Below are positions 7,569 to 15,499 of a stretch of 33,219 bases of DNA, piece after piece. Under the pieces are notes generated by a model. The model was not told the origin of the DNA, did no database searches, and saw only the letters and a list, made by a program, of their open reading frames with translations. The position numbers and the translations under genes are program-made. Source of the stretch: JAEUSE01 sp964648985 (GTDB taxonomy: Bacteria; Patescibacteriota; Doudnabacteria; UBA920); NCBI GenBank assembly GCA_964648985.1, contig CAZYMS010000017.1, positions 1 to 33,219 of the forward strand. The letters are read 5' to 3'. Position 1 is the first letter of the stretch. Each line of letters opens with the position of its first letter.

Positions 7569-8039
7569 CTACTTATGATACTCTTTGCCACTTGCGATAG
7601 TACATGCTCTATATAGTTGCTCTTCTAAGAGCACTCGCGCGAAATTGTGAGTGTAAGTGAGGGGACTTAGAGAAATTATATGGTTAGCCCTCTCTTTTAA
7701 TAGTTGGTCCGTGCCTGCGCCGCTACCTATGACAAATGTAACTTCTCTGCCAAAACCCGTTATACGCTCTATAAATTGCGAGAATTCAATGGAGTCTCTG
7801 CTTATGCCTTTCTCGTCTAATAAGACTACTACTGCATCTTTTGATAGGCGCCTTAGAATAGTCTTCGCCTCTTCTACTTTTGCATGCTGCATCTGATCAG
7901 CTGTTTTATATGAAACTTCTTTGAGCTCTTCAACTACAATTTTGCAAAATGGTTTCAGACGCTTTAGATATTCTTCTTCCAAACTTTTGAAAGCTGCTTC
8001 TTTGAATTTACCTAAACAAATTATTTTTGCTTTAAACAT
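7569..8039 (-). CDS. rlmH: 23S rRNA (pseudouridine-1915-N3)-methyltransferase RlmH
   Basis: A 156-residue SPOUT-class methyltransferase that methylates pseudouridine 1915 in helix 69 of 23S rRNA, using SAM. The SAM-binding trefoil knot is seen as VVVLLDEKGISRDS (about 70-83), FVIGSGAGTD (about 102-111, usually FxIGGxxG) and the C-terminal LSPLTYTHNFARVLLEEQLYRACTIASGKEYHK, which carries the highly conserved (M/L)TxTHxxxRxxLxEQxYRA and ends in the invariant YHK. Length is standard. The loop IGSGAG, instead of IGGADG, is a mild variation. Transcribed alone on the minus strand, convergent with the ligase-like gene. Confidence 0.95.
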   Translation of the reverse strand: MFKAKIICLGKFKEAAFKSLEEEYLKRLKPFCKIVVEELKEVSYKTADQMQHAKVEEAKTILRRLSKDAVVVLLDEKGISRDSIEFSQFIERITGFGREVTFVIGSGAGTDQLLKERANHIISLSPLTYTHNFARVLLEEQLYRACTIASGKEYHK

Positions 8040-8219
8040 ATGTTATTTACAGGCTACTAATTTCGTATGGCTTCATTAGAGCTAGGTCTGCTGGTACGCA
8101 AGTATGATTTATATCTATCATTATTATACCCATCTGTTCTTTTAATCCTAACACTTGCAGGGGTTTACTACTATAGGGTGGTGATATAGAATATCAGAGT
8201 TATTTTATATTATTTCTTT

Positions 8220-8293
8220 GGGCTCATAGTAAAGTGGTATTACACGGCATTCGCATTGCTGAGGCCCGGGTTCGATTCCCGGTGAGTCCACCA
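8220..8293 (+). tRNA. tRNA-Ala(CGC)
   Basis: Acceptor GGGCTCA with TGAGTCC including the G3-T70 alanine pair; D-stem GTAA/TTAC; anticodon stem CGGCA/TGCTG with loop TTCGCAT (anticodon CGC, reads GCG); T-arm CCGGG-TTCGATT-CCCGG; encoded ACCA end. TATATT at 8206-8211 could be its -10. Confidence 0.93.
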
Positions 8294-8329
8294 AACATCA
8301 TACGTATTTCTGTCTTTATTTTTGGTACG

Positions 8330-8403
8330 CGGGATGTAGTATACCGGTAGTACATACGCTTCGGGTGCGTGGAGACCGGGTTCGATTCCCGGCATCCCGA
8401 CCA
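8330..8403 (+). tRNA. tRNA-Pro(CGG)
   Basis: Acceptor CGGGATG with CATCCCG, giving the C1-G72 pair typical of bacterial tRNA-Pro; anticodon stem TACGC/GCGTG with loop TTCGGGT (anticodon CGG, reads CCG); T-arm CCGGG-TTCGATT-CCCGG; encoded ACCA. It lies 36 bases after tRNA-Ala(CGC), probably in one transcript. Confidence 0.93.
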
Positions 8404-8430
8404 GTAATAAGAACAAATTACAATTTTTTT

Positions 8431-8462
8431 AAAAGGCTCAATCCACGATTGGGCTTTTTAAA
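8431..8462 (+). terminator. terminator of the tRNA-Ala/tRNA-Pro unit
   Basis: Stem GCTCAATC / GATTGGGC (one G-T pair), flanked by AAAAG and followed by a T5 run. Confidence 0.7.
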
Positions 8463-8582
8463 ATTCACTGTCACTTATGCAAGCACTATCTTTACATTCT
8501 GATTGGCTTATCCAACTTAATCGAACCGGACAAATAAAATATGCGAGTCATGTTGTAGGCTGTAATTTTTTTGGGCTTCATG

Positions 8583-8595
8583 TACAATACTGGCA
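8583..8595 (+). promoter_or_regulatory. -10 element 6 bases before the ATG at 8595 (leaderless candidate)
   Basis: TACAAT at 8583-8588, then 6 bases, then ATG at 8595. The upstream frame start at 8571 would lie before the predicted transcript start, so this element decides the start. Confidence 0.4.
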
Positions 8596-9008
8596 TGATA
8601 AAAGTTGGTGTGGAACAGATTGGGTTTAACGATGCTGTCGGAACAGAGCCACGGTTCGCTTTCAGGCGGTGGTTTGAGACCTGGGTCGATGCAGTGAATG
8701 AAGGGGCTCGTGATTTGTGGCAGCCTGCACTTTTAGATATTGTAAGTGTCACAGATTTGGTCGATAGAGAATTGGACTATAAAAAATTTATTTATTATCT
8801 TACAACTCCGCCTAAGCAGCTTCGGATGCCAAGTGTGCGAGTATCAGTGGAAGATGGTTTGTACGTAGTTCGTGGTTCCCTGGAATTGTTCTCAGATAGC
8901 ATGATGGTTTTCGAAGGAACATTTGAGATTGTGGTTCATGATATAGGTGTCAATGATTTTAAAATTTTCGGCATAAGCTGCTATCCGCACTTTCGAGTTT
9001 CAACGTAG
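8595..9008 (+). CDS. hypothetical protein, 137 residues, possible NTF2-like fold
   Basis: Not recognised. From the ATG at 8595 it is 137 residues with no signal peptide or membrane helix. The N-terminal half looks helical (RFAFRRWFETWVDAVNEGARDLW), and the C-terminal half alternates hydrophobic and polar residues as in a curved beta sheet (VRVSVEDGLYVVRGSLELF, MMVFEGTFEIVVHDIGVNDFKIFGISC). This pattern is reminiscent of NTF2/SnoaL-like folds, but no motif confirms it. The ATG at 8571 in the same frame is disfavoured because the only -10-like hexamer lies between the two. Followed by a hairpin terminator and then rnhB. Confidence 0.6.
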   Translation: MIKVGVEQIGFNDAVGTEPRFAFRRWFETWVDAVNEGARDLWQPALLDIVSVTDLVDRELDYKKFIYYLTTPPKQLRMPSVRVSVEDGLYVVRGSLELFSDSMMVFEGTFEIVVHDIGVNDFKIFGISCYPHFRVST

Positions 9009-9027
9009 AAATTTTTTATTTATTTTT

Positions 9028-9090
9028 TAAATTCTGTGTGCGCTGTGACCTGGTCCGGTCTGCGAGGCGGCGGCACAGAATTTATTTTTT
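9028..9090 (+). terminator. hairpin and T-run between the unknown gene and rnhB
   Basis: Bases 9028-9038 pair with 9074-9084 (11 bp), with a GC-rich, further foldable interior, then a T6 run at 9085-9090. The rnhB ATG is only 8 bases later, so the structure might also act on rnhB. Confidence 0.6.
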
Positions 9091-9098
9091 GGTTGCAC

Positions 9099-9761
9099 AT
9101 GAAACCTTTAGGATTCAAATTCGAAAAAAAGTTTTTGTCAAAAGACTACTCGCATATAGTTGGGTGCGATGAAGTGGGTAGGGGAGCACTAGCTGGTCCC
9201 ATTGTTGCGGCAGCAGTTGTTTGGGGCGAAGACGCAGAATTTAGAATTACGAATCAAGAATTAAGTAAAGTTCAGGATAGTAAATTGCTTAAGGCGTTAG
9301 AGCGAGAGAAGTTGGTGTTCCATATTAAACACCATGCAGTCGCGTGGAGCATTGCACAAGTCTCTCCACAAGTGATCGATAGAATAAATATTCATCAGGC
9401 AAACTTGCTCGCGCTCTATCGTGCTGTAGAGGGCGTACATAAAAAGTTAGAACATTATCGTTCAGATAAAACGTATACACTTATTGATGGACGCTTTACT
9501 ATTCCTCAGTTGCACAGCGCACAGCAAGCAGTGGTTGATGGAGATGCAAAAGTTTTTTCTATAGCCGCAGCGTCAATCCTCGCAAAGGTGTATCGCGATG
9601 AGTACATGATGAAACAAGATCAAAAGTTTCCCGGGTATTATTTTTCTGCTCACAAGGGGTACGGAACAGAACTGCATAGAAAGGCGATCGCTGCATTGGG
9701 ACCCAGCCCGATCCACCGCCAAACATTTTGTACTCGCATTCTGATACCGGTTAAAAAATGA
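9099..9761 (+). CDS. rnhB: ribonuclease HII
   Basis: A 220-residue RNase HII, which cuts the RNA strand of RNA-DNA hybrids and removes single ribonucleotides from DNA. The catalytic acidic residues are present: CDEVGRGALAGP (Asp-Glu pair), QDSKLL, and LIDGRF with VDGDAKVFSIAAASILAKVYRD, where the third Asp precedes the conserved SIAAASILAKVxRD block. The C-terminal KGYGTxxHRKAIxxLGPSPIHRxTF is also standard. I chose the ATG at 9099 because the upstream extension overlaps the preceding hairpin and does not resemble the family. No Shine-Dalgarno is visible. Transcribed alone. Confidence 0.95.
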   Translation: MKPLGFKFEKKFLSKDYSHIVGCDEVGRGALAGPIVAAAVVWGEDAEFRITNQELSKVQDSKLLKALEREKLVFHIKHHAVAWSIAQVSPQVIDRINIHQANLLALYRAVEGVHKKLEHYRSDKTYTLIDGRFTIPQLHSAQQAVVDGDAKVFSIAAASILAKVYRDEYMMKQDQKFPGYYFSAHKGYGTELHRKAIAALGPSPIHRQTFCTRILIPVKK

Positions 9762-9938
9762 GACTTGTGAGCACGTGCTATGTGGTTCCATACAGAGATT
9801 CACAGGTATGAAGTGTTGACGATGGCCCTGGTAAGCCGGTATAGTATTAACGTTGCATGTATGTTTAACATTAGTATTTATTAGTGTTTTACAAGCGTTC
9901 CACGTTGTATCTGAAGTTTGCAAATGTAAATAAAACAT

Positions 9939-10042
<104 letters not shown>

Positions 10043-10119
10043 ATAGTCCCGCTCAGCGGATCCGCCATCTTACAGGTTCATCGCTAGAGTTAACCACCCT
10101 AATTCCTGCGCACGAACAA

Positions 10120-10693
10120 CACAAAAAGATACTCATGTTGGCGGTGCTCCAGGGGTAGGTAAGGGCACTCTTGCTGAGCAGTTATCGAAGGTTACGGAAA
10201 TTCCTTACGTTTCTACCGACCAGATACGAGCTGTCATAAAAAGTATTGCGACTGCCAGCGAGTGACCCGATCTGTTCAAGACAGCTTGTAGAGCAGGATG
10301 TTGAGGTATGGGTAACACGGGATTATGCTAAAACAGAAATTGTGTGACAAGGTATTATGGCTTTCGTAGAGTACTGTCACCCATGGAGTGGTTGTATCGT
10401 TGAAAGTGTTGAAATTTTGCCGCACTTAAATAAAGCGTGATTCAAGCTCGCAAAATATAAAACCACTTTTCTGATTTATGCTGGTGGTGACCAGATTGTA
10501 AATGTGGTGTCAGAGAAGAGTAAGCTTCTTTTATAAAAACAAAATCACCTGCTTAGCAGGAATTGCAGATCGCAGAAATCAAATTGCTAAACCATCGACT
10601 GCGGGAGGGGGCGAAAGAAAATAATTTCCTACCTTCAATGCCTATGCCTCTGATGCGTTTGACAGTATTCCAAAAATAATAGAAGCAGCATAA
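10120..10693 (+). pseudogene. decayed P-loop kinase (2-phosphoglycerate-kinase-like)
   Basis: Remnants of one protein are readable across three frames. KKILML (from about 10123), then after a frameshift GAPGVGKGTLAEQLSKVTEI with PYVSTDQIRAVIKS (from 10143) is a Walker A loop plus the following substrate-site segment of a small-molecule kinase. A TGA interrupts at 10263. From about 10297 another frame gives DVEVWVTRDYAKTEIV, a TGA, QGIMAFVEYCHPWSG and later TTFLIYAGGDQIVNVVSEK. The last frame gives NAYASDAFDSIPKIIEAA and a TAA at 10691. The order fits one gene of about 190 codons. It resembles 2-phosphoglycerate kinase and related P-loop kinases, but the exact family is a guess. It lies just after tRNA-Ser. 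Several frameshifts and stops make expression of a working protein unlikely. Confidence 0.75.
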
Positions 10694-10715
10694 GTATTTA
10701 GTAAAGAATTTTTTT

Positions 10716-11021
10716 ATGAGCAATAAATCACAGTTGAACAGTTTGTCAAAAAGAGAAATATTGGAAAGCTTGCTTGCGCGTCAGCAGCAAGATAGTACAA
10801 CCATGAATCGTTTAGTCTTGGCCATTGCCCTTGCTGCCGGTCTTGATGCAGAAACCGTTGCACAAAAATTTGCAGACGCTGCAGCGACAGGTGAGTACGC
10901 AGAAAAGTTTAACAAGGCGCTCGACGCAGAGTTTGGTAAGAGACAGGCGCACGTATCAGAAAACTCTGAGTCGGTTGGAAGTGCGGAAGCAGAAACAATT
11001 ACCGAAGAAGATAAAAAATAA
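10716..11021 (+). CDS. small helical protein, unknown function
   Basis: A 101-residue protein without a recognised family. It is predicted almost entirely helical: LSKREILESLLARQQQDSTTMNRLVLAIALAAGLDAETVAQKFADAA, with a short hydrophobic patch (LVLAIALAAGL) too polar at its borders for a confident membrane helix. The C-terminus is acidic and disordered (SVGSAEAETITEEDKK). No Cys, no signal peptide. It starts at the first ATG, 22 bases after the pseudogene's last stop, and is followed by an 11-bp terminator hairpin, so it is probably a one-gene unit. It is similar in size and helical nature to the protein at 31087, but no clear sequence match is seen. Confidence 0.65.
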   Translation: MSNKSQLNSLSKREILESLLARQQQDSTTMNRLVLAIALAAGLDAETVAQKFADAAATGEYAEKFNKALDAEFGKRQAHVSENSESVGSAEAETITEEDKK

Positions 11022-11030
11022 TCTGCGCAC

Positions 11031-11061
11031 AGAAATTCGTTGCACCATGTAACGAATTTCT
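11031..11061 (+). terminator. terminator after the small helical protein gene
   Basis: Perfect 11-bp stem, 11031-11041 with 11051-11061, 9-base loop, followed by TTGTTT. Confidence 0.65.
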
Positions 11062-11098
11062 TTGTTTAATTTTCGTCTGATACTTTTTGTATAACACT

Positions 11099-12253
11099 AT
11101 GACCAACACACTTTCAGGAAAAAAAATTCTTATTCTCTACACTGCGCACACGCTCGGCCATCAACGGGTAGCGGAGAATATAGGGTGGTGGCTCTCCCAG
11201 GCTGGAGCTGAGGTTGTGCTCCGAGAAGTGTTAAGGTCCGATCCTTCGCCGCTTGTTAAGAGATTTTTAAAAGTTCATGTATGGGTAAACGAACACGCAC
11301 CATGGCTCTGGGCATTTTTATATGCTTGGGGTTTTTGGGTTGTGATGATGCCGTTTCGTCTTATGGCTGCAAATCTACAAAAGGGAGAGATTGTAAAATT
11401 ACTGGCGCAAGAAAAACCTGACATGGTTATTACTACCCAGACCGCTCCGTCGGCAGTCATAAGTGTCTTGAAACGGCAGAAGACTTTCCGGGGCCTGTGG
11501 GGGATTGCGTTTAGTGATTATCATTTTCATCGTGCCTGGGTATATCCCCGTGCAGACTTTTATCTCCCAAATATAGTAGAACAAATGTCATCACTTCGAG
11601 GGCTTGGTGTGACTGATAAAAACATGTTTCGTATTGGCCTTGCATTGCCTCCTCTGGTAAGTGCAGATGGCAAAGATATTCGCAGCCTGCTCGCTATACC
11701 AGAGAATGCTAAAGTGGTGCTGGTTGGAAGTGGTACGCTCGGCGTTCGTTTGCCCAGTGAACTATATGAGCTGCTCGATGTGGTACGGGCAAAAGGGGTT
11801 GAAATAGGGCTGGACGTGTGGGTTATTGTTGCGTGTGGAAGAAGTGAGACTCTTTATCAGTCTGTTAAGGAGCAAGGGTCTTCTCGTCCTTGGCTCAAAT
11901 CCGTTGGTTTTCATGAGCCAATGGCAGAGCTCTATGCTGCTTGTAATCTCATGCTTACTAAGCCAGGTGGACTTACTATAGCTGAAACACTCCAGCGCGA
12001 CTTGCCTGTATTCGTAACGCACTATCTCCCTGGACAAGAAAAGTTAAATATCGAATTTCTTACAGCCCATAATGCAATTATTCCACTATATAATAGGCCA
12101 GTGGGTGAGTGGGGCGACCTTATTGTAAGGGAGCTTGTGCGTGGCGATCATCGTAAATACTTGGTTTCACACTCAGATATTAAGGCCCTTGTGTTCCCTT
12201 CCGAGCTGGTAAGTTTGGGCGATTATATCAACCAATTGTTTCATAGAAAGTAG
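11099..12253 (+). CDS. MGDG-synthase / MurG-like glycosyltransferase (GT28 type)
   Basis: A 384-residue GT-B glycosyltransferase resembling monogalactosyl/glucosyl-diacylglycerol synthases (UgtP/MGD1) more than MurG. The N-terminus KKILILYTAHTLGHQRVAENI matches the SxGxGHxxAA loop that binds lipid acceptor, with His kept. PDMVITTQTAPS and GIAFSDYHFHRAWVYPRADFYLP fit the acceptor domain. In the C-terminal domain MAELYAACNLMLTKPGGLTIAETL and FVTHYLPGQEKLNIEFL match the nucleotide-sugar site (KPGGLTxxE and PGQE..N). These enzymes act at the inner membrane face on diacylglycerol. I prefer the ATG at 11099 over a TTG four codons earlier that overlaps a TATAAC. A neighbouring lipid pathway is absent except for the distant DAGK-like gene at 3645. 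Sugar and acceptor are unknown. Confidence 0.78.
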   Translation: MTNTLSGKKILILYTAHTLGHQRVAENIGWWLSQAGAEVVLREVLRSDPSPLVKRFLKVHVWVNEHAPWLWAFLYAWGFWVVMMPFRLMAANLQKGEIVKLLAQEKPDMVITTQTAPSAVISVLKRQKTFRGLWGIAFSDYHFHRAWVYPRADFYLPNIVEQMSSLRGLGVTDKNMFRIGLALPPLVSADGKDIRSLLAIPENAKVVLVGSGTLGVRLPSELYELLDVVRAKGVEIGLDVWVIVACGRSETLYQSVKEQGSSRPWLKSVGFHEPMAELYAACNLMLTKPGGLTIAETLQRDLPVFVTHYLPGQEKLNIEFLTAHNAIIPLYNRPVGEWGDLIVRELVRGDHRKYLVSHSDIKALVFPSELVSLGDYINQLFHRK

Positions 12254-12279
12254 ACTTACTTATAGGTAGTTTTTAGTGT

Positions 12280-12308
12280 TTGACGGTATGTATAACATGC
12301 GGTAAGAT
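12280..12308 (+). promoter_or_regulatory. putative sigma70-type promoter upstream of hsp20
   Basis: TTGACG (12280-12285), 17-base spacer, TAAGAT (12303-12308). A second -10-like TATACT occurs near 12352. The ATG is at 12456, so the leader would be about 140 bases, containing a GGAGC/GCTCC hairpin. No clear CIRCE-type heat-shock operator was seen. Confidence 0.45.
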
Positions 12309-12455
12309 TTGATTAGATAAGTGTATTTATTCTAGTCCCGATAAGCTTGTCTATACTAGAGTAGATGGTCGCGGGTATAGCCCCGAGTAGGAGCTTTTTG
12401 CGCTCCAGATGAATAAAATTATTATCTCAATAGTAGAGAACGTAGAGAGATTTGT

Positions 12456-13058
12456 ATGCCTAAGGAAAAACGCTCCTTTTTCGGAAAAATTATAGGTAGT
12501 CAAAATGAGGATGCGGATATGCAGCCTGTTTCTAGCTATCAAGCCCCTGACAACGACGATGTAGAAGATGAAGATATGGAAGATTTAACCGATCCGGAAA
12601 TTTTGGAAGAAGAGGTTATAGAAGAGGAAGAAGGGATCGCCGTAGAAGTCCCCGTAGACGCCCCTGAATCCAAGCCTGCACCGGTAAGAACCGAGGTGAG
12701 CCAACATGAGGAATGGCTATCTGATTACGAAGGGCAGCTTAATATAGACATGTATCAGACTAAAGATAATGTCATAATTAAGTCGACAATTGCTGGCGTA
12801 CGACCTGAGGATATGGATATCACAGTGGCAAATGATATGGTCACCATTAAGGGCGCTCGCAAACGGGAAGAGGCAATTGGAGACGATGACTATTTCTACC
12901 AAGAGTGTTATTGGGGAAACTTTTCTCGAAGCGTAATTATTCCGGTAGATATTGACAGTGAGCATATTGAGGCTGATCTGAAGGACGGCATTCTAACAGT
13001 AGTCGTGCCAAAGGCTGCCAAGGCTAAGACTAAAAAAATCAAGGTAAAAGGCTTATAA
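12456..13058 (+). CDS. Hsp20/alpha-crystallin small heat-shock protein with acidic N-terminal arm
   Basis: A 200-residue small heat-shock protein, an ATP-independent chaperone that binds unfolding proteins. The alpha-crystallin domain spans about 95-190: LNIDMYQTKDNVIIKSTIAG, VRPEDMDITVANDMVTIKGARK, ECYWGNFSRSVIIPVDID and the conserved IEADLKDGILTVVVPKA (A-x-x-x-n-G-v-L core). The C-terminus is Lys-rich and lacks a plain IxI motif (it ends KIKVKGL; IKV may serve). The N-terminal arm of about 90 residues is unusual, dominated by Asp/Glu between 33 and 67, so it is unlikely to be the hydrophobic arm of typical family members. It has its own likely promoter and a strong terminator after it. Confidence 0.9.
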   Translation: MPKEKRSFFGKIIGSQNEDADMQPVSSYQAPDNDDVEDEDMEDLTDPEILEEEVIEEEEGIAVEVPVDAPESKPAPVRTEVSQHEEWLSDYEGQLNIDMYQTKDNVIIKSTIAGVRPEDMDITVANDMVTIKGARKREEAIGDDDYFYQECYWGNFSRSVIIPVDIDSEHIEADLKDGILTVVVPKAAKAKTKKIKVKGL

Positions 13059-13080
13059 TAGCGTTTACCCTATCTGTTCC

Positions 13081-13118
13081 CAGAGAGCAACTACTGTGTA
13101 GTTGCTCTCTGTATTTTT
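13081..13118 (+). terminator. terminator after hsp20
   Basis: Perfect 14-bp stem, 13081-13094 with 13098-13111, 3-base loop, followed by TATTTTT. Confidence 0.85.
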
Positions 13119-13153
13119 GGGGACCTGCGTGATACAATAAATTACTTGAAATA

Positions 13154-15367
13154 ATGAGCAATATGGCAAAAAAGAAAAAAGAAACAGCGAAAAATAAGAG
13201 TACTTCTAAAACAAAAGCTGCTTTCGAAATGCATTTGAGCCCTGATACAAAGCGAGCTTTGGCGGTTATTGTGCTTCTGGCTATCGCACTCCTTTCGGTT
13301 ATGAGTTTTATAGGTGTTGCAGGGGGGTTCGGTTCGGTATGGAGTAGGGCTGTTTTTATATTGCTTGGTCATTTCGGATATGTACTGCCGTTAGTCTTGG
13401 CAGGTTTGGCAATAGGCCTTGGTTGGCCACGCGCACTAGAATCTTTTGAGGGTGAGTGGGGGAAACGGGCAGTCTTGGGGTCTATTATGAGTATTGTTGC
13501 CGTTATTGGCGCTTGGCATATAGTAGAGGCAAAGATATTAGGGCTTGCTGGTTTTGACGTAGCCACTGCTGGAAAAGGTGCTGGCCTTCTTGGGGCTGCT
13601 ATTGCTGTACCGATCGTGAGCATATTTGGCTTTTGGGCTGGTTTGCTCATTGTAGCTGTCTTGCTGTGTATTGGTTTGATTATTGCGCTTAATATTCCTT
13701 TTTTTGTCAAACATAAAGATTCCCCAGTGGTCCAGTCTGCTACGGTGGTGGGCCCATTGCCTGCAATCAAAATAAATAGCCCACAAGATGCGGACTTTTC
13801 TGCTACTGAGCTATCTGCTCCTGCTGCAATGAAGCAGCAACCAGTTAAACCCATTACTGTTCCCCCTATACAAAAGTCTGTATTGGAAACTGCTCCCCTG
13901 CCTGATGCTGTAATTATTGAAGAGAGAAAAGACTGGAAACTTCCTCCATTTGATTTATTGGATGACAGTAAAGCCCAGGTAGATAGTGGAAATATTGAAG
14001 CAAATGTCGCTATTATCCAAAAGGCGTTGGCAGACTTCGGTATTGAAGTTGAGATGGGCGAGGTTAATGTAGGACCTACGGTTACACAGTACACTCTTCG
14101 TCCCAATACCGGTGTAAAGCTTTCCCAGATTGCAGGTTTGAAGAATGATCTTGCCCTAGCGTTATCAGCGCACGCGATTCGGATGGAGCTGCCTATTCCG
14201 GGGAAGCCTCTTGTTGGTATTGAGGTTCCAAATAGGACGAGCCGTATAGTGTCCCTGCGTGAAGTCTTGCAAACAACAGACTTTATTAATCATCAGAGCA
14301 GGCTTGCTTTCGCCCTCGGAAGAGATGTTGCAGGTAAGCCGCAAATTGCAGACTTGGCCAAAATGCCCCACATGCTTATAGCTGGTAGTACGGGGACGGG
14401 AAAAAGCGTTGCCCTAAATACTTTTATTATAAGTTTGCTTTACAGGAATACCCCTCAAGATGTAAAACTCATTATGGTGGACCCTAAGCGAGTGGAGATG
14501 ACACTCTATAACGGTATTCCGCATTTACTTACTCCTCCCATTACAGAACCAGAAAAAGCTGTTAATGCTCTTAAGTGGGCTGTTAGTGAAATGGATAGGC
14601 GCTATAAATTACTAGCTGAGGCGAAAAAGCGTAATATCCTAGAATATAACGCTACGGCTCCTCTCCCTCTTTCGTATGTCGTTATTGTCGTTGATGAACT
14701 GGCTGATCTTATGGCAGTTGCCCAAGCTGACATTGAAGCAGCTATTGTGAGACTTGCTCAAATGGCCCGTGCTATTGGTATACATTTAGTACTTGCTACG
14801 CAGCGCCCAAGTGTTGATATTATAACCGGCCTTATTAAAGCTAATATTACTTCGCGTGTAGCGTTTGCTGTAGCGAGCCAAATAGATAGTCGGACCATTC
14901 TCGACAGCAGCGGTGCTGAGCAGCTTCTGGGTAACGGTGATATGCTGTTTGTTTCCGCGGAGTTTAATAAGCCTCGTCGCATACAAGGATCATATGTAAG
15001 TGAGAAAGAGGTGGCGAAAGTTGTAGATTTCTTCAAAGCGCAAACAGGTGCAGTTATCTATAATGATGACATTGTGCAGCGACCAAAGACCCCCCTCTCT
15101 ATACCAGGGTTCGAGAGTAATGAGGGTGATGGTGATGATTTACTTGAACAAGCAAAAGAAGAAGTCATAAGGGCAGGTAAGGCCTCTGCTTCATTTTTAC
15201 AGCGAAGGTTAAAAGTTGGGTATGCGAGAGCGGCTCGGTTGCTTGATTTATTAGAAGAACAAGGTATTATCGGTCCGGGCGATGGTGCCAAACCTAGAGA
15301 AGTATATGGTGCAGCTCCCCGCGACGAGGGTTACGGTGAGGCGAGCGAGGCTCCCGAAGAATACTAG
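13154..15367 (+). CDS. ftsK: FtsK/SpoIIIE DNA translocase
   Basis: A 737-residue septal DNA translocase that pumps chromosome DNA during division. Four membrane helices lie in the first about 180 residues (near 33-58, 65-90, 104-130, 142-180), then a short linker rich in Pro/Gln, then the alpha/beta motor. Walker A GSTGTGKS is at about 411-418 and Walker B VVIVVDELADL at about 506-516, followed by RLAQMARAIGIHLVLATQRPSVDIITGLIKANITSR. The C-terminal gamma domain (about 660-730; EEVIRAGKASASFLQRRLKV, GYARAARLLDLLEEQGIIG) is the winged helix that reads KOPS-type polarity sequences. The linker is much shorter than in E. coli FtsK, closer to SpoIIIE. Start at 13154; an alternative ATG three codons on is equally possible. 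TACAAT at 13133 gives a leader of about 9 bases. Confidence 0.96.
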   Translation: MSNMAKKKKETAKNKSTSKTKAAFEMHLSPDTKRALAVIVLLAIALLSVMSFIGVAGGFGSVWSRAVFILLGHFGYVLPLVLAGLAIGLGWPRALESFEGEWGKRAVLGSIMSIVAVIGAWHIVEAKILGLAGFDVATAGKGAGLLGAAIAVPIVSIFGFWAGLLIVAVLLCIGLIIALNIPFFVKHKDSPVVQSATVVGPLPAIKINSPQDADFSATELSAPAAMKQQPVKPITVPPIQKSVLETAPLPDAVIIEERKDWKLPPFDLLDDSKAQVDSGNIEANVAIIQKALADFGIEVEMGEVNVGPTVTQYTLRPNTGVKLSQIAGLKNDLALALSAHAIRMELPIPGKPLVGIEVPNRTSRIVSLREVLQTTDFINHQSRLAFALGRDVAGKPQIADLAKMPHMLIAGSTGTGKSVALNTFIISLLYRNTPQDVKLIMVDPKRVEMTLYNGIPHLLTPPITEPEKAVNALKWAVSEMDRRYKLLAEAKKRNILEYNATAPLPLSYVVIVVDELADLMAVAQADIEAAIVRLAQMARAIGIHLVLATQRPSVDIITGLIKANITSRVAFAVASQIDSRTILDSSGAEQLLGNGDMLFVSAEFNKPRRIQGSYVSEKEVAKVVDFFKAQTGAVIYNDDIVQRPKTPLSIPGFESNEGDGDDLLEQAKEEVIRAGKASASFLQRRLKVGYARAARLLDLLEEQGIIGPGDGAKPREVYGAAPRDEGYGEASEAPEEY

Positions 15368-15486
15368 AGCTATATATCCTTAACCTTTAGTTCCCCCTTT
15401 GATTATATGAGGCTAGATTTTGTCGCTGCTCGGCCTGGCTTTATTATTAACTGATCCTTAACGATTAATCATTCAGAGGGGTGTAG

Positions 15487-15499
15487 TATAATACATACA
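15487..15499 (+). promoter_or_regulatory. -10 element 6 bases before the RodZ-like ATG (leaderless candidate)
   Basis: A consensus TATAAT at 15487-15492 ends 6 bases before the ATG at 15499, which places the start of transcription on the A of the start codon. Confidence 0.5.

Noticed and set aside
9036..9098. N-terminal extension of RNase HII
   Set aside because: Overlaps the preceding hairpin and T-run and has no family similarity.
13369..14106. Long open frame (245 codons) on the minus strand inside ftsK
   Set aside because: Fully antisense to a well-supported FtsK; composition is that of a shadow frame and no family pattern is seen.
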